From: Pelagicoccus enzymogenes | GTDB lineage: Bacteria; Verrucomicrobiota; Verrucomicrobiia; Opitutales; Opitutaceae | Direction of reading: 5' to 3' | Assembly (NCBI RefSeq): GCF_014803405.1 | Contig: NZ_JACYFG010000004.1 | Location: 94,304 to 158,303, forward strand | Length of the DNA stretch: 64,000 bases | In this document: positions 9,602-19,230 of the stretch, piece by piece | Numbering within the stretch: position 1 is the stretch's first letter | Layout of the letters: each line of letters opens with the position of its first letter | The notes under the pieces: generated by a model | The model's database searches: none | What the model saw: the letters and a program-made list of their open reading frames with translations, nothing else | Told to the model about the DNA's origin: nothing | Translations under genes and position numbers: made by a program

Positions 9602-11968
9602 ATGCCCTTGCCCATCCCCGCAAACCTCCGGGCCCTCGCCAAGCGCCCGGCCTTCACACTTACCGCTGTCGGCATCGTAGCCCTCGGCGTCGCCCTCGCT
9701 ACCACTGCCGCCTCCATCGTCGACGCGCTGGTCTTCCGGCCGATCCCAGTCGAACGTATCGACCAACTCTATCGCGTGCAAAGCGGGATCTACAGTGGCA
9801 CAATGACTCCGCCGGACGCTCGGGAACTCTTCGATCGCACCGATTTCCCTGCGTTGGGTTATCACCACCGCTATTCCGTAGAATACAACAGCGGCAACCA
9901 TGCCGGCTTGCTGGTGCTCTGCGAACTGCAAGGCGATCCGTTTCGCGTGCTCAATTGGAAGGCCGCTCAAGGGCGACTGCTGCAGCCGGACGATTTCCAG
10001 CTCGGTTCGGAGCCTGTAGCAGTCCTTTCCCACGCTTTCTGGAAAAACGACCTCGGCGGACCTGACGTCATTGTTGGCGAATCCCTCCTCCTCAACGGCA
10101 AGAGTTTCCGAGTGGTCGGCGTGCTTCCGCCCGAACACGATCGTATTCACCGCACCACCAAGCCTCACGCTTGGACGAGCTTGGCGCATACGTTTGATAG
10201 CTGGCTCTTCGACGGGCGAAACGCCCATTGGCAAAGGGTTATCGCCCGGCTTCCAAGCCCGGAGCAGCTGCCAGCCTACCAGACGCAGCTCGATCGAGTG
10301 ACCGCCCACCTCAAGCAGGCCTTCCCCGCCGAATCCCAAAACCTCGACTTTCAAGCCGTGCACGAAATCCAAGCAGGCCGGGAATCGAGCGCCGAAGCGG
10401 CCCAGCAGAGCTACATCATCGTAGGTTTGGTGGCGAGCTTGCTGCTAGTCACCTGCTTCAATGTCGGAAACATGCTGTTGGCGAACGCCTACCGGCGCGA
10501 GCGCGAGTTCGCGATCCGACGCTCCGTAGGGGCTTCTCCACTACAGATCGTCAAGAGCCTGCTTGGCGAGAGTTTTGGCATCGCCCTGCTGGGCGGCGTC
10601 GCCGGAGTGTTGCTCAGCCTTTGGCTGGTAGACTTGGCGGACCAGCTGCCCCTCACCCGATCGGTCGATGTACGGCTAGATACGACTGCCCTACTCATCG
10701 CTCTCGGCACTACGATAGCGACAGGGTTGATTAGTGGTCTCGCCCCAGCCTGGCACCTTGCGCGTGGAAACACCGCCGACTCGCTGAAACGCGGTGCCAA
10801 GGACTCAAACGTCGCGTTCGCCGCCAAGTCCCTCGTCGTGGCCCAGGTCGCTCTTTCCGCGGCCTTGCTCACTTCCACCTTCCTCTACACCCAGTCGCTC
10901 AAGCGCTCGTTGGAATTCGACCCGGGTTACAACTTCGAAAACATCACCTACTTCCGCATTTCCGTGCAGAGCATTCCCGAAGGCCGAAGGTACCAGGCGG
11001 CCAAAGAACTGCGGCAAGCGATCAGCTCGATTCCCGGCGTAACGCACGTCGGCTATGGATCAACGCGGCCCCTCGGCGGCTTCGGGTCCTCCCATATCAA
11101 AACGGCGCAATTCGACCCCGGCATAGAAGAGGACAATTGCACTTCGCATTTGATTTTCGTGTCGCCCAACTATCTAGCAGCCCAAGGCCTGACCCTACTC
11201 GAAGGTCGCGATTTTCTGGATACAGACGATGGCTGGCCGCTCAAGGTCGCGATCGTAAACCAAGCCTTCGGAGAGCGCTTCTTCCCGGAAGACCAATTGA
11301 TCGGACAGGAGTTTTGGCCTTGGGGGGACACCGGAGAGCCCGCGATCCGCATCGTCGGCGTAGTAAAAGATTTCGCCCCGGAGCCTTGGGCCAAGACGCG
11401 TCCATTGATGATCTTGCCCGCGGTTCAACCACGAATGGTCATGTACATTCGGTCGGAGGGCCCGCCCGCCACGATCAGAGATTCCCTAGAAAAGCTCGTG
11501 CACGATCCAAAAAACGAATACGTAGCCCAAGAAATCCGCGACTTTTCTTACGCACGACAATCCTCGCTTTCCAATGAACGCGGAGCCTTTTACGTTTTAG
11601 CTGTGCTCGCCATCTGCGGCCTTGCGTTGTCTTCCGCGGGCATTTGGTACACGACGCGACAGTTCGTCCGGCAGAGCCGTAAGGAGCTCTCGATCCGCTC
11701 GGCAATCGGAGCGACTCCAGGCAGCCTACTCGTGCTGACGCTCTCCCGGTCCCTCCGGCTCGTCAGCTCGGGACTGCTGATCGGCTGCCTCTTGTCGTTC
11801 TTCGCTTCGCGCCTCATCCAGAGCTCCATCAACGGAGTCGAAGCCACCGACGCACGACCTTATTTACTTATGGCCGCATGCCTGATCGCGGTCGCGACTG
11901 TCGCGACTTATCTGCCAGCGCGAGCCGCTTTGAAAGCCGACCCGCGCGAAGCGCTCAGCGAGGTTTAG
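9602..11968 (+). CDS. ADOP-type orphan MacB/FtsX permease (1)
   Basis: A 788-residue permease. The start is set at the ATG at 9602 because the paralogue downstream starts at the matching position; an upstream in-frame start would add an unrelated tail. The order is: helix after NLRALAKRPAFTLTAVGIVALGVALA, a periplasmic MacB-like domain, three helices of the first FtsX domain (SYIIVGLVASLLLVTCFNVGN), a second periplasmic domain and a final FtsX set ending RAALKADPREALSEV. This duplicated MacB_PCD-FtsX plan is the 'acidobacterial duplicated orphan permease' type, which usually lacks a linked ATPase, and none is seen here. The family is thought to act in export or signalling across the envelope; the substrate is unknown. 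It lies 28 bases before its paralogue. Confidence 0.85.
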   Translation: MPLPIPANLRALAKRPAFTLTAVGIVALGVALATTAASIVDALVFRPIPVERIDQLYRVQSGIYSGTMTPPDARELFDRTDFPALGYHHRYSVEYNSGNHAGLLVLCELQGDPFRVLNWKAAQGRLLQPDDFQLGSEPVAVLSHAFWKNDLGGPDVIVGESLLLNGKSFRVVGVLPPEHDRIHRTTKPHAWTSLAHTFDSWLFDGRNAHWQRVIARLPSPEQLPAYQTQLDRVTAHLKQAFPAESQNLDFQAVHEIQAGRESSAEAAQQSYIIVGLVASLLLVTCFNVGNMLLANAYRREREFAIRRSVGASPLQIVKSLLGESFGIALLGGVAGVLLSLWLVDLADQLPLTRSVDVRLDTTALLIALGTTIATGLISGLAPAWHLARGNTADSLKRGAKDSNVAFAAKSLVVAQVALSAALLTSTFLYTQSLKRSLEFDPGYNFENITYFRISVQSIPEGRRYQAAKELRQAISSIPGVTHVGYGSTRPLGGFGSSHIKTAQFDPGIEEDNCTSHLIFVSPNYLAAQGLTLLEGRDFLDTDDGWPLKVAIVNQAFGERFFPEDQLIGQEFWPWGDTGEPAIRIVGVVKDFAPEPWAKTRPLMILPAVQPRMVMYIRSEGPPATIRDSLEKLVHDPKNEYVAQEIRDFSYARQSSLSNERGAFYVLAVLAICGLALSSAGIWYTTRQFVRQSRKELSIRSAIGATPGSLLVLTLSRSLRLVSSGLLIGCLLSFFASRLIQSSINGVEATDARPYLLMAACLIAVATVATYLPARAALKADPREALSEV

Positions 11969-11996
11969 CCGGCACCCCCTTCCGATCCCTCCTCCT

Positions 11997-14366
11997 ATGA
12001 CCAACTACCTCCCCGCTAACCTTCGGGCCCTCGCGAAGCGGCCCGCATTCGCGTTCGCCGCGATCGCCATCGTCGCAATCGGAGTTGCCCTTGCCACCAC
12101 CGCCGTATCGATCGTCGACGCGCTCGTATTTCGGCCGATCCCGGCGGAAAACGTCGATCGGCTTTACCGTGTTGAGGGCAACATTTTCAACGGTGTACTG
12201 CCTGCGCCGGACGCCCGAGATATCATCGAGCGATCCGGCGAAACTGCCTTTTCCTACAGCCACCGCTATTCTGTTGAATACTCGCTGGAAAAAAACGCGG
12301 GGCTGATAGTTCTTTGCGAGCTGCAAGGTAAAGCCTTCGAGACGCTGGAATGGCAGGCCCACGAAGGTCGCCTACTGCAGCCCGACGACTATTTGCCCGG
12401 CTCCGAACCAGTCGCAGTGCTCGCCTACGCCTTCTGGCAAACGGATCTGGCAGGCCGTCAGGATGTCGTGGGCGAGACAATCAATCTAAACGGCAAGCCT
12501 TTCCGCGTGGTCGGGATTTTGCCGCCGGGCAAGGACCGGGTGCATCGCACTGTGAAGCCGCAAGCCTTCACTGCGTTGATCCACACTTTCGACGACTGGG
12601 TGTATGATAATCGTGGATACTTTTTGAGTACGGCGATTGCTCGACTCAGGCCGGGAGCCACCCCGATCGCCTTCCAAACGCGGCTCGACCAAGTGACCGA
12701 CTACCTCAACGACCGGCGGCCCGAAGGAGCTGGCGAGCGGAGCTTGAAGGCGACCCCCGAGATCCAAGCGGCCCGTGCCTCCTCGACGGAGTCGCTGCAG
12801 CAAAGCTACATCATCATCGGCCTGGTCTCCGCCCTCCTGCTGATCGCCTGCTTCAACGTGGGAAATATGCTGCTTTCCAATGCTTACCGTCGCCAACGGG
12901 AATTCGCCATCCGACGCTCGGTAGGGGCCTCGCCACTACAAGTGATGCAGCAGCTACTCGGCGAGAGCATGGCAGTTTCGATCATCGGTGGAGCGCTAGG
13001 CGTAGGGCTTAGCCTTTGGTGGATTCAACTGGCAGACCAGCTGCCATTCGTCGCTTACGTTGAAGTCGAGTTCAACGGCATCGCTCTAGCGGCAGCGCTC
13101 GCGGCCACTTTGTTCACTGGGCTCGCAAGCGGTTTACTCCCGGCTTGGCATCTGTCTCGCGGAGCCACCTCCAGCTTGCTCAACCAAGGCGGAGCCAAAG
13201 CCTCGCAAGTCAATTTCTCGACCAAGCTCCTCGTTGTCGCACAGGTCTCTCTCTCGGCCACGCTCCTTAGCGCTGCCTTTCTCTACACCCTGTCACTGCA
13301 GCGTTCGTTCGCGTTCGACCCCGGCATCGAGGGCGAGCGCCTCGCGTATTTCGAAGTGTCGTTGCAAAGCATTCCAGTCGGCCGACGAGATCAAGTCGCA
13401 GAAGACCTGCGGCAACGCCTCGCGAACATCCCAGGCGTAGAAGCCGCGGGCTTCTCCACCTCGCGCCCACTGGGCGGATACGGCACCACCCACCTCACGA
13501 CCGACCGTTTCAAGCCCACGGAGGAGGAAGACAATTGCGCAGCTGGCTTCATGTACGTCTCGGAAGGCTTTTTAGACACTCTCGGCGTGCCGATCGTCTC
13601 CGGAAGAGATGTAAGGAGAAGTGAATACACCTGGCCTTTCGAGGTCGCCGTGGTGAACGAGTCTTTGGAAAAGCGGTTCTATCCTGGCGAGAGCGCCGTC
13701 GGGCAAACCTTCAAGCCTTGGGGTGGCGACGAGCAGCCCCCTGTGCGCATCGTTGGCGTTTTTCGTGATTACCCCGTTCAGCCATGGGAGCCCGCTCGGC
13801 CCCTCTTCGGACTACCACAAGCCCAATCCCGAGTCCGCTTCCACATCCGGTCAGAAGGCGACCCTCGCTCGATTAGCGATGCGCTGGATGCCATTGCGCG
13901 CGACCCGAGCAACGAATTTGTGGCTCAGGACGTCCAATACTTTTCCGACGCCATCGAGCGCAGTCTCAGGACCGAGCGCAGCGCCTTCATCGTGCTCGCC
14001 ACGCTCGCCGTCTGCGCCCTGCTGCTCTCCTCCACGGGGATCTGGTACACGACCCGCCAATATGTCCGGCAAAGCCGCAAGGATCTCTCGATCCGCATGG
14101 CGATCGGGGCCTCGCCCAACAGCCTGCTGATGCTGACGCTCGCCCGCTCGCTCAGACTCATCGGCGCCGGACTAGTGCTCGGGTGCCTGCTCTCGTTCGC
14201 CGCTGCCCGGGCGATACAGAGCTCGCTCAACGGTGTAGAGGCGACCGAGCTGACGCCTTACCTACTGATGCTCGCTTGCCTGCTGAGCGTCGCGGTAGCC
14301 GCCACCTATATGCCTGCCCGAACCGCATTGAGAGCCGACCCCAAGGACGCCTTGAACGAGGTTTAG
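11997..14366 (+). CDS. ADOP-type orphan MacB/FtsX permease (2)
   Basis: A 789-residue tandem paralogue of the preceding permease with the same plan: N-terminal helix, periplasmic domain, FtsX helices (SYIIIGLVSALLLIACFNVGN), second periplasmic domain and C-terminal FtsX block ending RTALRADPKDALNEV. Identity is high along the whole length, including the motifs SIVDALVFRPIP and REFAIRRSVGASPLQ, so the pair arose by a local duplication and may form a heterodimer. No ABC ATPase gene is adjacent. The 28-base spacing indicates one transcript. Confidence 0.85.
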   Translation: MTNYLPANLRALAKRPAFAFAAIAIVAIGVALATTAVSIVDALVFRPIPAENVDRLYRVEGNIFNGVLPAPDARDIIERSGETAFSYSHRYSVEYSLEKNAGLIVLCELQGKAFETLEWQAHEGRLLQPDDYLPGSEPVAVLAYAFWQTDLAGRQDVVGETINLNGKPFRVVGILPPGKDRVHRTVKPQAFTALIHTFDDWVYDNRGYFLSTAIARLRPGATPIAFQTRLDQVTDYLNDRRPEGAGERSLKATPEIQAARASSTESLQQSYIIIGLVSALLLIACFNVGNMLLSNAYRRQREFAIRRSVGASPLQVMQQLLGESMAVSIIGGALGVGLSLWWIQLADQLPFVAYVEVEFNGIALAAALAATLFTGLASGLLPAWHLSRGATSSLLNQGGAKASQVNFSTKLLVVAQVSLSATLLSAAFLYTLSLQRSFAFDPGIEGERLAYFEVSLQSIPVGRRDQVAEDLRQRLANIPGVEAAGFSTSRPLGGYGTTHLTTDRFKPTEEEDNCAAGFMYVSEGFLDTLGVPIVSGRDVRRSEYTWPFEVAVVNESLEKRFYPGESAVGQTFKPWGGDEQPPVRIVGVFRDYPVQPWEPARPLFGLPQAQSRVRFHIRSEGDPRSISDALDAIARDPSNEFVAQDVQYFSDAIERSLRTERSAFIVLATLAVCALLLSSTGIWYTTRQYVRQSRKDLSIRMAIGASPNSLLMLTLARSLRLIGAGLVLGCLLSFAAARAIQSSLNGVEATELTPYLLMLACLLSVAVAATYMPARTALRADPKDALNEV

Positions 14367-14775
14367 ACCGAGATCAAAAATTTGCCGACGTCGAACCAGA
14401 GAGGGTCAGGACTTAAATCTTAATATCGCAATCGAAGGTCCCACCACATCTCAATTGATCATCAAAAACCTCCGTACCCTTCAGTCCCGATTCTGTCCAA
14501 GAATAGCAAATACACCACTGGCGGTTAACCCGTATCGAATGCCGCCCTTCCCAGTCGCCGCTGAGAGCTTTGAGGGGGATGCCGGTGGCACGCGGACGCC
14601 ATCGACTCGAGCCGGCGCCAGCACGGGGGAAAGGTCACTTCTATGAACGTGCCTCCTTGATACCGTGCCTCCTTCCTCAGCCGCCCGCTACGGGCGCTTG
14701 AGGACGAATACAGTCGCTGCTCGCTGCGGCAGTTTCATATTGTCACCGCCTTTTTCCAGCGGCATACATGGACGC
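14367..14775. other. Intergenic region without recognised gene
   Basis: About 400 bases between the permease pair and the second ThuA gene. It holds a short direct repeat (GTGCCTCCTT twice near 14648-14673) and GC-rich spacer. Small open frames here have no start signals or family look. A segment near 14558 (CGCTGAGAGCTTTGAGGG) vaguely resembles one near 8062 (CGTTGAGAGTTTTAGGG), perhaps a worn dispersed repeat. Confidence 0.4.
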
Positions 14776-15723
14776 ATGACTCGTACTACCCCGATTATCG
14801 CGTTTCTCCTCTGTCTCGCCTCTTCCGTGATGGCCGCTGATTCAATAAAAGTTATGCACCTGACCGGGCAGTCCAACAAATACCACAGCTGGAAAAACCT
14901 GGGCGACGCAATCACCCAGCATTTGGAAAATGCCGGCATTTTCGAAGTGGATACGGTCGTTTCGCCTGCCCTCGGTGAGGACATGAGCGAATTCTCTCCT
15001 AACTTCGGCGAATACGATGTTATCGTCCTCAACTACGACGGAGCGGAGTGGTCTGAACCGACCAAAGCCGCCTTCGTGTCGTACGTGAAAAATGGCGGCG
15101 GTCTCGTCACCATCCACGGCACCAATAACTCGTTCGCCTATTGGCCGGAGTTCAACGAGATCATAGGCCTCGGCGGCTGGGGCGGCGCGGGGCTCTACGA
15201 CCCTCCCCTCTACCCGGGCGAGCCAGACAAGCAGGCAAGTCGTGACGAGAAATGGGGCCCAAGGGTCTACTGGCATGCCTGCGGGGCAGTACACGACGAT
15301 TCTCCGGGCGGTACCTTTCACCCACCTAAGCACGACTTCATCATCACCAACCGAACTCCCGATCACCCCATAATGCGCGGATTGCCCGAAATGTGGCTGC
15401 AGGCAAATGACGAAGTCTATTCACGGCTCCGCGGACCAGCTAAGAACCTGACCATTCTTGCGACCGCCTACGCAAATCAAAAGCTGAGAGGCTCCTCTCC
15501 GCACAACGAACCGATGCTCTTTACGGTAGCTTACGGCAAGGGTCGCGTGTTTCAAACGACTCTCGGACATGTCGGCGCCAATGACGACGCTAACGTTCCT
15601 TCCGTTCGCAGCGTCGGATTCATCGTCACGCTGCAGCGCGGAGTTGAATGGGCTGCCACGGGAGAGGTCACTCAAGCTCTACCCGAAGACTTCCCCACAG
15701 CCTACGAAACGAGCGTTCGGTAG
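14776..15723 (+). CDS. Secreted ThuA-like domain protein (2)
   Basis: A 315-residue protein from the ATG at 14776, which begins a clear signal peptide (PIIAFLLCLASSVMAAD); the longer upstream frame adds unlikely sequence. ThuA fold features are KVMHLTGQSNKYHSWKNLG, YDVIVLNYDGAEW, the turn VKNGGGLVTIHGTNNSFAYW, then HPIMRGLPEMW and GKGRVFQTTLGHVG. A block of histidine- and aspartate-rich loops (about 150-210) matches ThuA proteins found with Planctomycete/Verrucomicrobial sugar enzymes. It converges on the second GH51 gene with a 69-base gap. It probably handles sugars or glycosides in the periplasm; the activity is not proven for the family. Confidence 0.84.
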   Translation: MTRTTPIIAFLLCLASSVMAADSIKVMHLTGQSNKYHSWKNLGDAITQHLENAGIFEVDTVVSPALGEDMSEFSPNFGEYDVIVLNYDGAEWSEPTKAAFVSYVKNGGGLVTIHGTNNSFAYWPEFNEIIGLGGWGGAGLYDPPLYPGEPDKQASRDEKWGPRVYWHACGAVHDDSPGGTFHPPKHDFIITNRTPDHPIMRGLPEMWLQANDEVYSRLRGPAKNLTILATAYANQKLRGSSPHNEPMLFTVAYGKGRVFQTTLGHVGANDDANVPSVRSVGFIVTLQRGVEWAATGEVTQALPEDFPTAYETSVR

Positions 15724-15792
15724 CGGCTGTAGAGTTTCAAAAAAACCACTGACCACGGAGGCAAGAGAGCTCGAAAAGAAACGAAGAGAGCC

Positions 15793-17328
15793 TTACTTCA
15801 CAGGAATCTCCATCTGCGTCAGCGAGTGAGCGGGGAAGCTATAGCGGATCATGTTCTTCTTGAACTTGATCGATCCTTCGTCGATGTCCACTTGCTCTAC
15901 TTCCGCTGTATTCGTCGCATCGATACTGTCGCCTGTTACGGTCCGAACCGTAGCACTTCCCATGTATTCGCCCGACTGCAGCTCGATGTCCGTTTCGATG
16001 GCGTCGATTTCGCTGCGGTTGACCACATTGATAAAGAGAGCACCCTTTTCTTCATTGAGAACTGCGGTCACATCGAGATAGGGAACCTCTTTGAAAAGCT
16101 CGTTGCTGTAGGTCTCGCAACGCGAATAAACGTCGAGTGAAACGCCACGGCAGTTGTTCGAAAAAAGCGAAAACGGATAATACAAGGACGTCTTGTAGCT
16201 TCCGTCTTCCGTGATACCGGTTAAGCTGGTGAGAAAGGTCAGGTTCGCCATCTTCACGATGTCCGCGTGCCGGATAAAGGCATTTAAATGCTGCGAAAGC
16301 AACAAGGGGCCAGCGATGGTATTGCCGCGAGCACCATACTCGTCGAAGGAAATATAAACATCGTGATCGCTCACGGCCTTCGACTTTGCCTTCTCAATGA
16401 GCCCCTTGGTGACGACGATCTTCTCCTCAATATCCAGTCCCAGCGACATGGTGTCAGCGAAAACGGGCTTGTCGATTGCCCTCAGCGCTTGCGTCGCGTA
16501 TCGGTGCAGAGAGATGTAGTCGATATCCTCGTACATCTTGTCGAGAATGTAATCGTTCCAATCAATCCAACCGTCGTTGGGGTCATAGCTACTCGTCACC
16601 AGCGGGTAATTGGAGGAACCCGAGGCGATGAGTTTAATATCCTCGTCTACCATCTTCATAACCTTAGCGGCTTCGCTGGCAAAACGCACGTACTCCTCCT
16701 TGGTCTTGTAACCGATCTGCCAAGGACCGTCCGCCTCGTTTCCAAGTCCCCAATACTTCACGTCAAATGGTTCTGGATTCCCGTACTTCGCTCTCAAATC
16801 GGCATAGTACGTACCCACTGGAGCATTACAGTATTCCACCCAATTGCTGGCATCGTCGATGGTACCCGATCCGGCGTTAATACAAATGAAATTCTCCGCT
16901 CCGACGAGATTGCAGAACGCGACATACTCGTCCGTCCCCATTTGGTTGCTCTCTGGGCGAGTGCGGGAACGGTCAAGCTTCACCGGGCGTTGGTCCTTGG
17001 GGCCGATTCCGTCTTCCCAATTGTATCCAGAAACGAAATTTCCACCCGGCCAACGAACGATGGGAACCTGTAGTTCCCTGACTTGCTGCAGGTATTCTTT
17101 ACGGAATCCGTTTTCGTCGGACAGCGACGAATCGGGATCGTACAAAGATCCGTAAACTACAGGGAATCGTCCGAGCGGCTCCAGAAAGCTACCGTAGATC
17201 TTCGGATCGATAGCGTCGACTGTTCGATCCAAATCGATTTTGATTAGAGCAGCTTCCTCAGCCGCAAAGCTCGCAGAGAGCAAGCTGGAGAACAATGAAC
17301 AAACGAGAAATTTATTGGGCAAATTCAT
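15793..17328 (-). CDS. Secreted GH51-type alpha-L-arabinofuranosidase (2)
   Basis: A 511-residue protein with a signal peptide (FLVCSLFSSLLSASFA). GH51 features run in order: YGSFLEPLGR, VRWPGGNFVSGYNWEDGIGP, acid/base Glu198 in GLGNEADGPWQ, nucleophile Glu330 in ISFDEYGA, and a C-terminal beta-sandwich ending FPAHSLTQMEIPVK. It lacks the N-terminal binding insertion of the GH51 enzyme at 5967, so the two are not recent copies and probably differ in substrate (long polymer versus short oligosaccharide, or different side-chain positions). It is the last gene of a minus-strand series with GH43, GH97 and an esterase. Function is firm at family level. Confidence 0.91.
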   Translation of the reverse strand: MNLPNKFLVCSLFSSLLSASFAAEEAALIKIDLDRTVDAIDPKIYGSFLEPLGRFPVVYGSLYDPDSSLSDENGFRKEYLQQVRELQVPIVRWPGGNFVSGYNWEDGIGPKDQRPVKLDRSRTRPESNQMGTDEYVAFCNLVGAENFICINAGSGTIDDASNWVEYCNAPVGTYYADLRAKYGNPEPFDVKYWGLGNEADGPWQIGYKTKEEYVRFASEAAKVMKMVDEDIKLIASGSSNYPLVTSSYDPNDGWIDWNDYILDKMYEDIDYISLHRYATQALRAIDKPVFADTMSLGLDIEEKIVVTKGLIEKAKSKAVSDHDVYISFDEYGARGNTIAGPLLLSQHLNAFIRHADIVKMANLTFLTSLTGITEDGSYKTSLYYPFSLFSNNCRGVSLDVYSRCETYSNELFKEVPYLDVTAVLNEEKGALFINVVNRSEIDAIETDIELQSGEYMGSATVRTVTGDSIDATNTAEVEQVDIDEGSIKFKKNMIRYSFPAHSLTQMEIPVK

Positions 17329-17573
17329 AAGTGGGGGTAGGAAAATTTACAAACAGGTGGCCTCTCTATCCTAATACGCTCGGCACCTCTGTCAACGACC
17401 TGCATGAGTATAGATGATATAAGGTCGGCGAACGCGCGTTTGAAAAATCGAACAGAGGCACGGCAATGCTCCGTCATGGCCGCAGAGCCCGGCTGCCTAT
17501 GGCACGACGGAACGTTGATTTTCTAAATCGCTTCAACTGTAGAACCGTTACCGCAGACACCACGGCCGCTACC

Positions 17574-19136
17574 TCACTCCATCGTCCCAAGGCGGTAGTA
17601 GTCGAAATCCACATACCCGCCGGTTTCTTCCGAGGCCCAATTGAAGAGCCCGAAGCGGTAGCCCATGAAGTGAGGCAAGGTATAGCGCATCTGCAAGGGC
17701 TCACCGACGGGAATCCATTTCCTGCCGTTAAGGCTGTAGTAGAAATAGGCCTTGTCGATGCGATCGCGGAAGTCGAAATCGATCTTCAAGTACACTCGCT
17801 TCTTGCTGAGCGGCAAAGTGGCGAGGACCTCAGTCTCGTCCTCTTGAGCCCGTACCATCACGATAGAACGCTCGCCATTTTCCTGTCTTACTCCCACGTA
17901 TCCAAAATGCCGTTGCAAGGCGATCAGACCGGCAGTGTCGCCGTCCTTCATGTCAGAGACGTCGAGTTTTATCTCGCCTGAGCTGGTCGGGCCAAAGCTG
18001 CGCTGGGTCAACATGTTTCTCGCGTGCAACACGTCCTCGTCCACTCGAACCGTTTCGAGTCGCAGGTGTCCCTTGCGTTCGCCGATCGACCACTTGTCGT
18101 TTACTGGGTTGTGATTCCATTGCCAGGCCAGTGGTAGTTCCTCGCCCGGCTTGCGGTTAAACTCGTCGGACCCCACGATGTTGCCGAAGCCTTCCTGATC
18201 GTCCTCGATGTCGAGAACCAAAGGAGCCTTGCCGTCCTCGCCTAGCACGGGCCAGCGGTCTTCCCACTTCACTGGGACCAGCCACGGACTGCGGCCCACC
18301 GCGCCATTGTCCTGAAACAATACTGCGTACCAGTCGCCTTCGGGCGTATCGATCAAACAGCCTTGGGCGACACCCTGATCTTGTAGCACCATGCGTCCTT
18401 CATAGGGACCTTCAAGGTTCTCGGAGCGATGCACGATCTGCGTGCGCATCCCGCCCTGCGGCCAGCAAATGTTCATGACATACCACATGCCGTCCACCTT
18501 CAGAACCTGCGTGCCCTCCGCGTGCAGCATGGCGTTGTCAGTCGCAACTTTCTCGGCATGCTCGATCACTACCTCGTTGAAGCCATTCTCCTTCACCCCC
18601 GACAAGTCAGATTCCAACTCGGTCAACCGAATGTTGCCACCACCGTACATCAGATAGACTTTTTCGTCGTCGAAGATCAAGGAGTGATCGTGCAGCGAAG
18701 GCTCAAAAGAGATCTCCTCCCACTCGCACTTCTCGATATCGTCTGTAATATATATGTGGGTACGCCCGCTTGTAGCAGAAAAAGTGGATACGTAGAATTT
18801 CCCCTCGTGATAACGCAAGCTACTCGCCCACGAGCCTCGCCCATAGGCGCTGCGTTCAGTTTCCAGCCTTAGCGCTTCATTGTCCGCCAAAGTATCGTAA
18901 GCGTACCCCAGCAGCTCCCAGTTCACCAGATCCTTCGACTTCATAATCGGAAGCCCGGGACTCATGTGCATGGTGGTGCTGCTCATGTAATAAGTGTCGT
19001 TGACACGGATTACCGCCACATCCGGTACATCAGCCCAGATGAAGGGATTTTTGGCCTGCTCTGCGCACGCCAAATTCGCTAAACTCGATGTCGCTATGAC
19101 AACGAGAAGACGGGTGAATATTCGAAAACGGCTCAT
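17574..19136 (-). CDS. Secreted GH43 beta-xylosidase/arabinofuranosidase with C-terminal sandwich
   Basis: A 520-residue protein with a signal peptide ending NLACA. The GH43 propeller (about 30-300) shows base Asp39 in WADVPDVAVI, pKa-modulating Asp150 in LHDHSLIFDD and acid Glu207 in LHAEGTQVL. The C-terminal part (about 325-515, with WQWNHNPVNDKWS and GYRFGLFNWASEETGGYVDFDYYRL) is the concanavalin-like domain found after GH43 in two-domain beta-xylosidases, where it shapes the active site. It likely removes xylose or arabinose from xylo-oligosaccharides in the periplasm. It shares its domain plan with the first 515 residues of the 1506-residue polyenzyme. The gap to the GH51 gene is 245 bases with no other gene seen. 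Confidence 0.9.
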   Translation of the reverse strand: MSRFRIFTRLLVVIATSSLANLACAEQAKNPFIWADVPDVAVIRVNDTYYMSSTTMHMSPGLPIMKSKDLVNWELLGYAYDTLADNEALRLETERSAYGRGSWASSLRYHEGKFYVSTFSATSGRTHIYITDDIEKCEWEEISFEPSLHDHSLIFDDEKVYLMYGGGNIRLTELESDLSGVKENGFNEVVIEHAEKVATDNAMLHAEGTQVLKVDGMWYVMNICWPQGGMRTQIVHRSENLEGPYEGRMVLQDQGVAQGCLIDTPEGDWYAVLFQDNGAVGRSPWLVPVKWEDRWPVLGEDGKAPLVLDIEDDQEGFGNIVGSDEFNRKPGEELPLAWQWNHNPVNDKWSIGERKGHLRLETVRVDEDVLHARNMLTQRSFGPTSSGEIKLDVSDMKDGDTAGLIALQRHFGYVGVRQENGERSIVMVRAQEDETEVLATLPLSKKRVYLKIDFDFRDRIDKAYFYYSLNGRKWIPVGEPLQMRYTLPHFMGYRFGLFNWASEETGGYVDFDYYRLGTME

Positions 19137-19230
19137 TTAGAATAGAGTGAGGTTATCGGTTGGAGATCAAATGCGTTACAAAATTGCTGCAAGGTAGCTG
19201 AGTGGGGAGGGCAACGCTCCTGATCGATTC

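Noticed and set aside
9149..10372. 407-codon minus-strand frame across the first permease gene and the ThuA start
   Set aside because: It overlaps two recognised genes and is low-complexity Gly/Arg/Val sequence typical of a GC-rich shadow frame.
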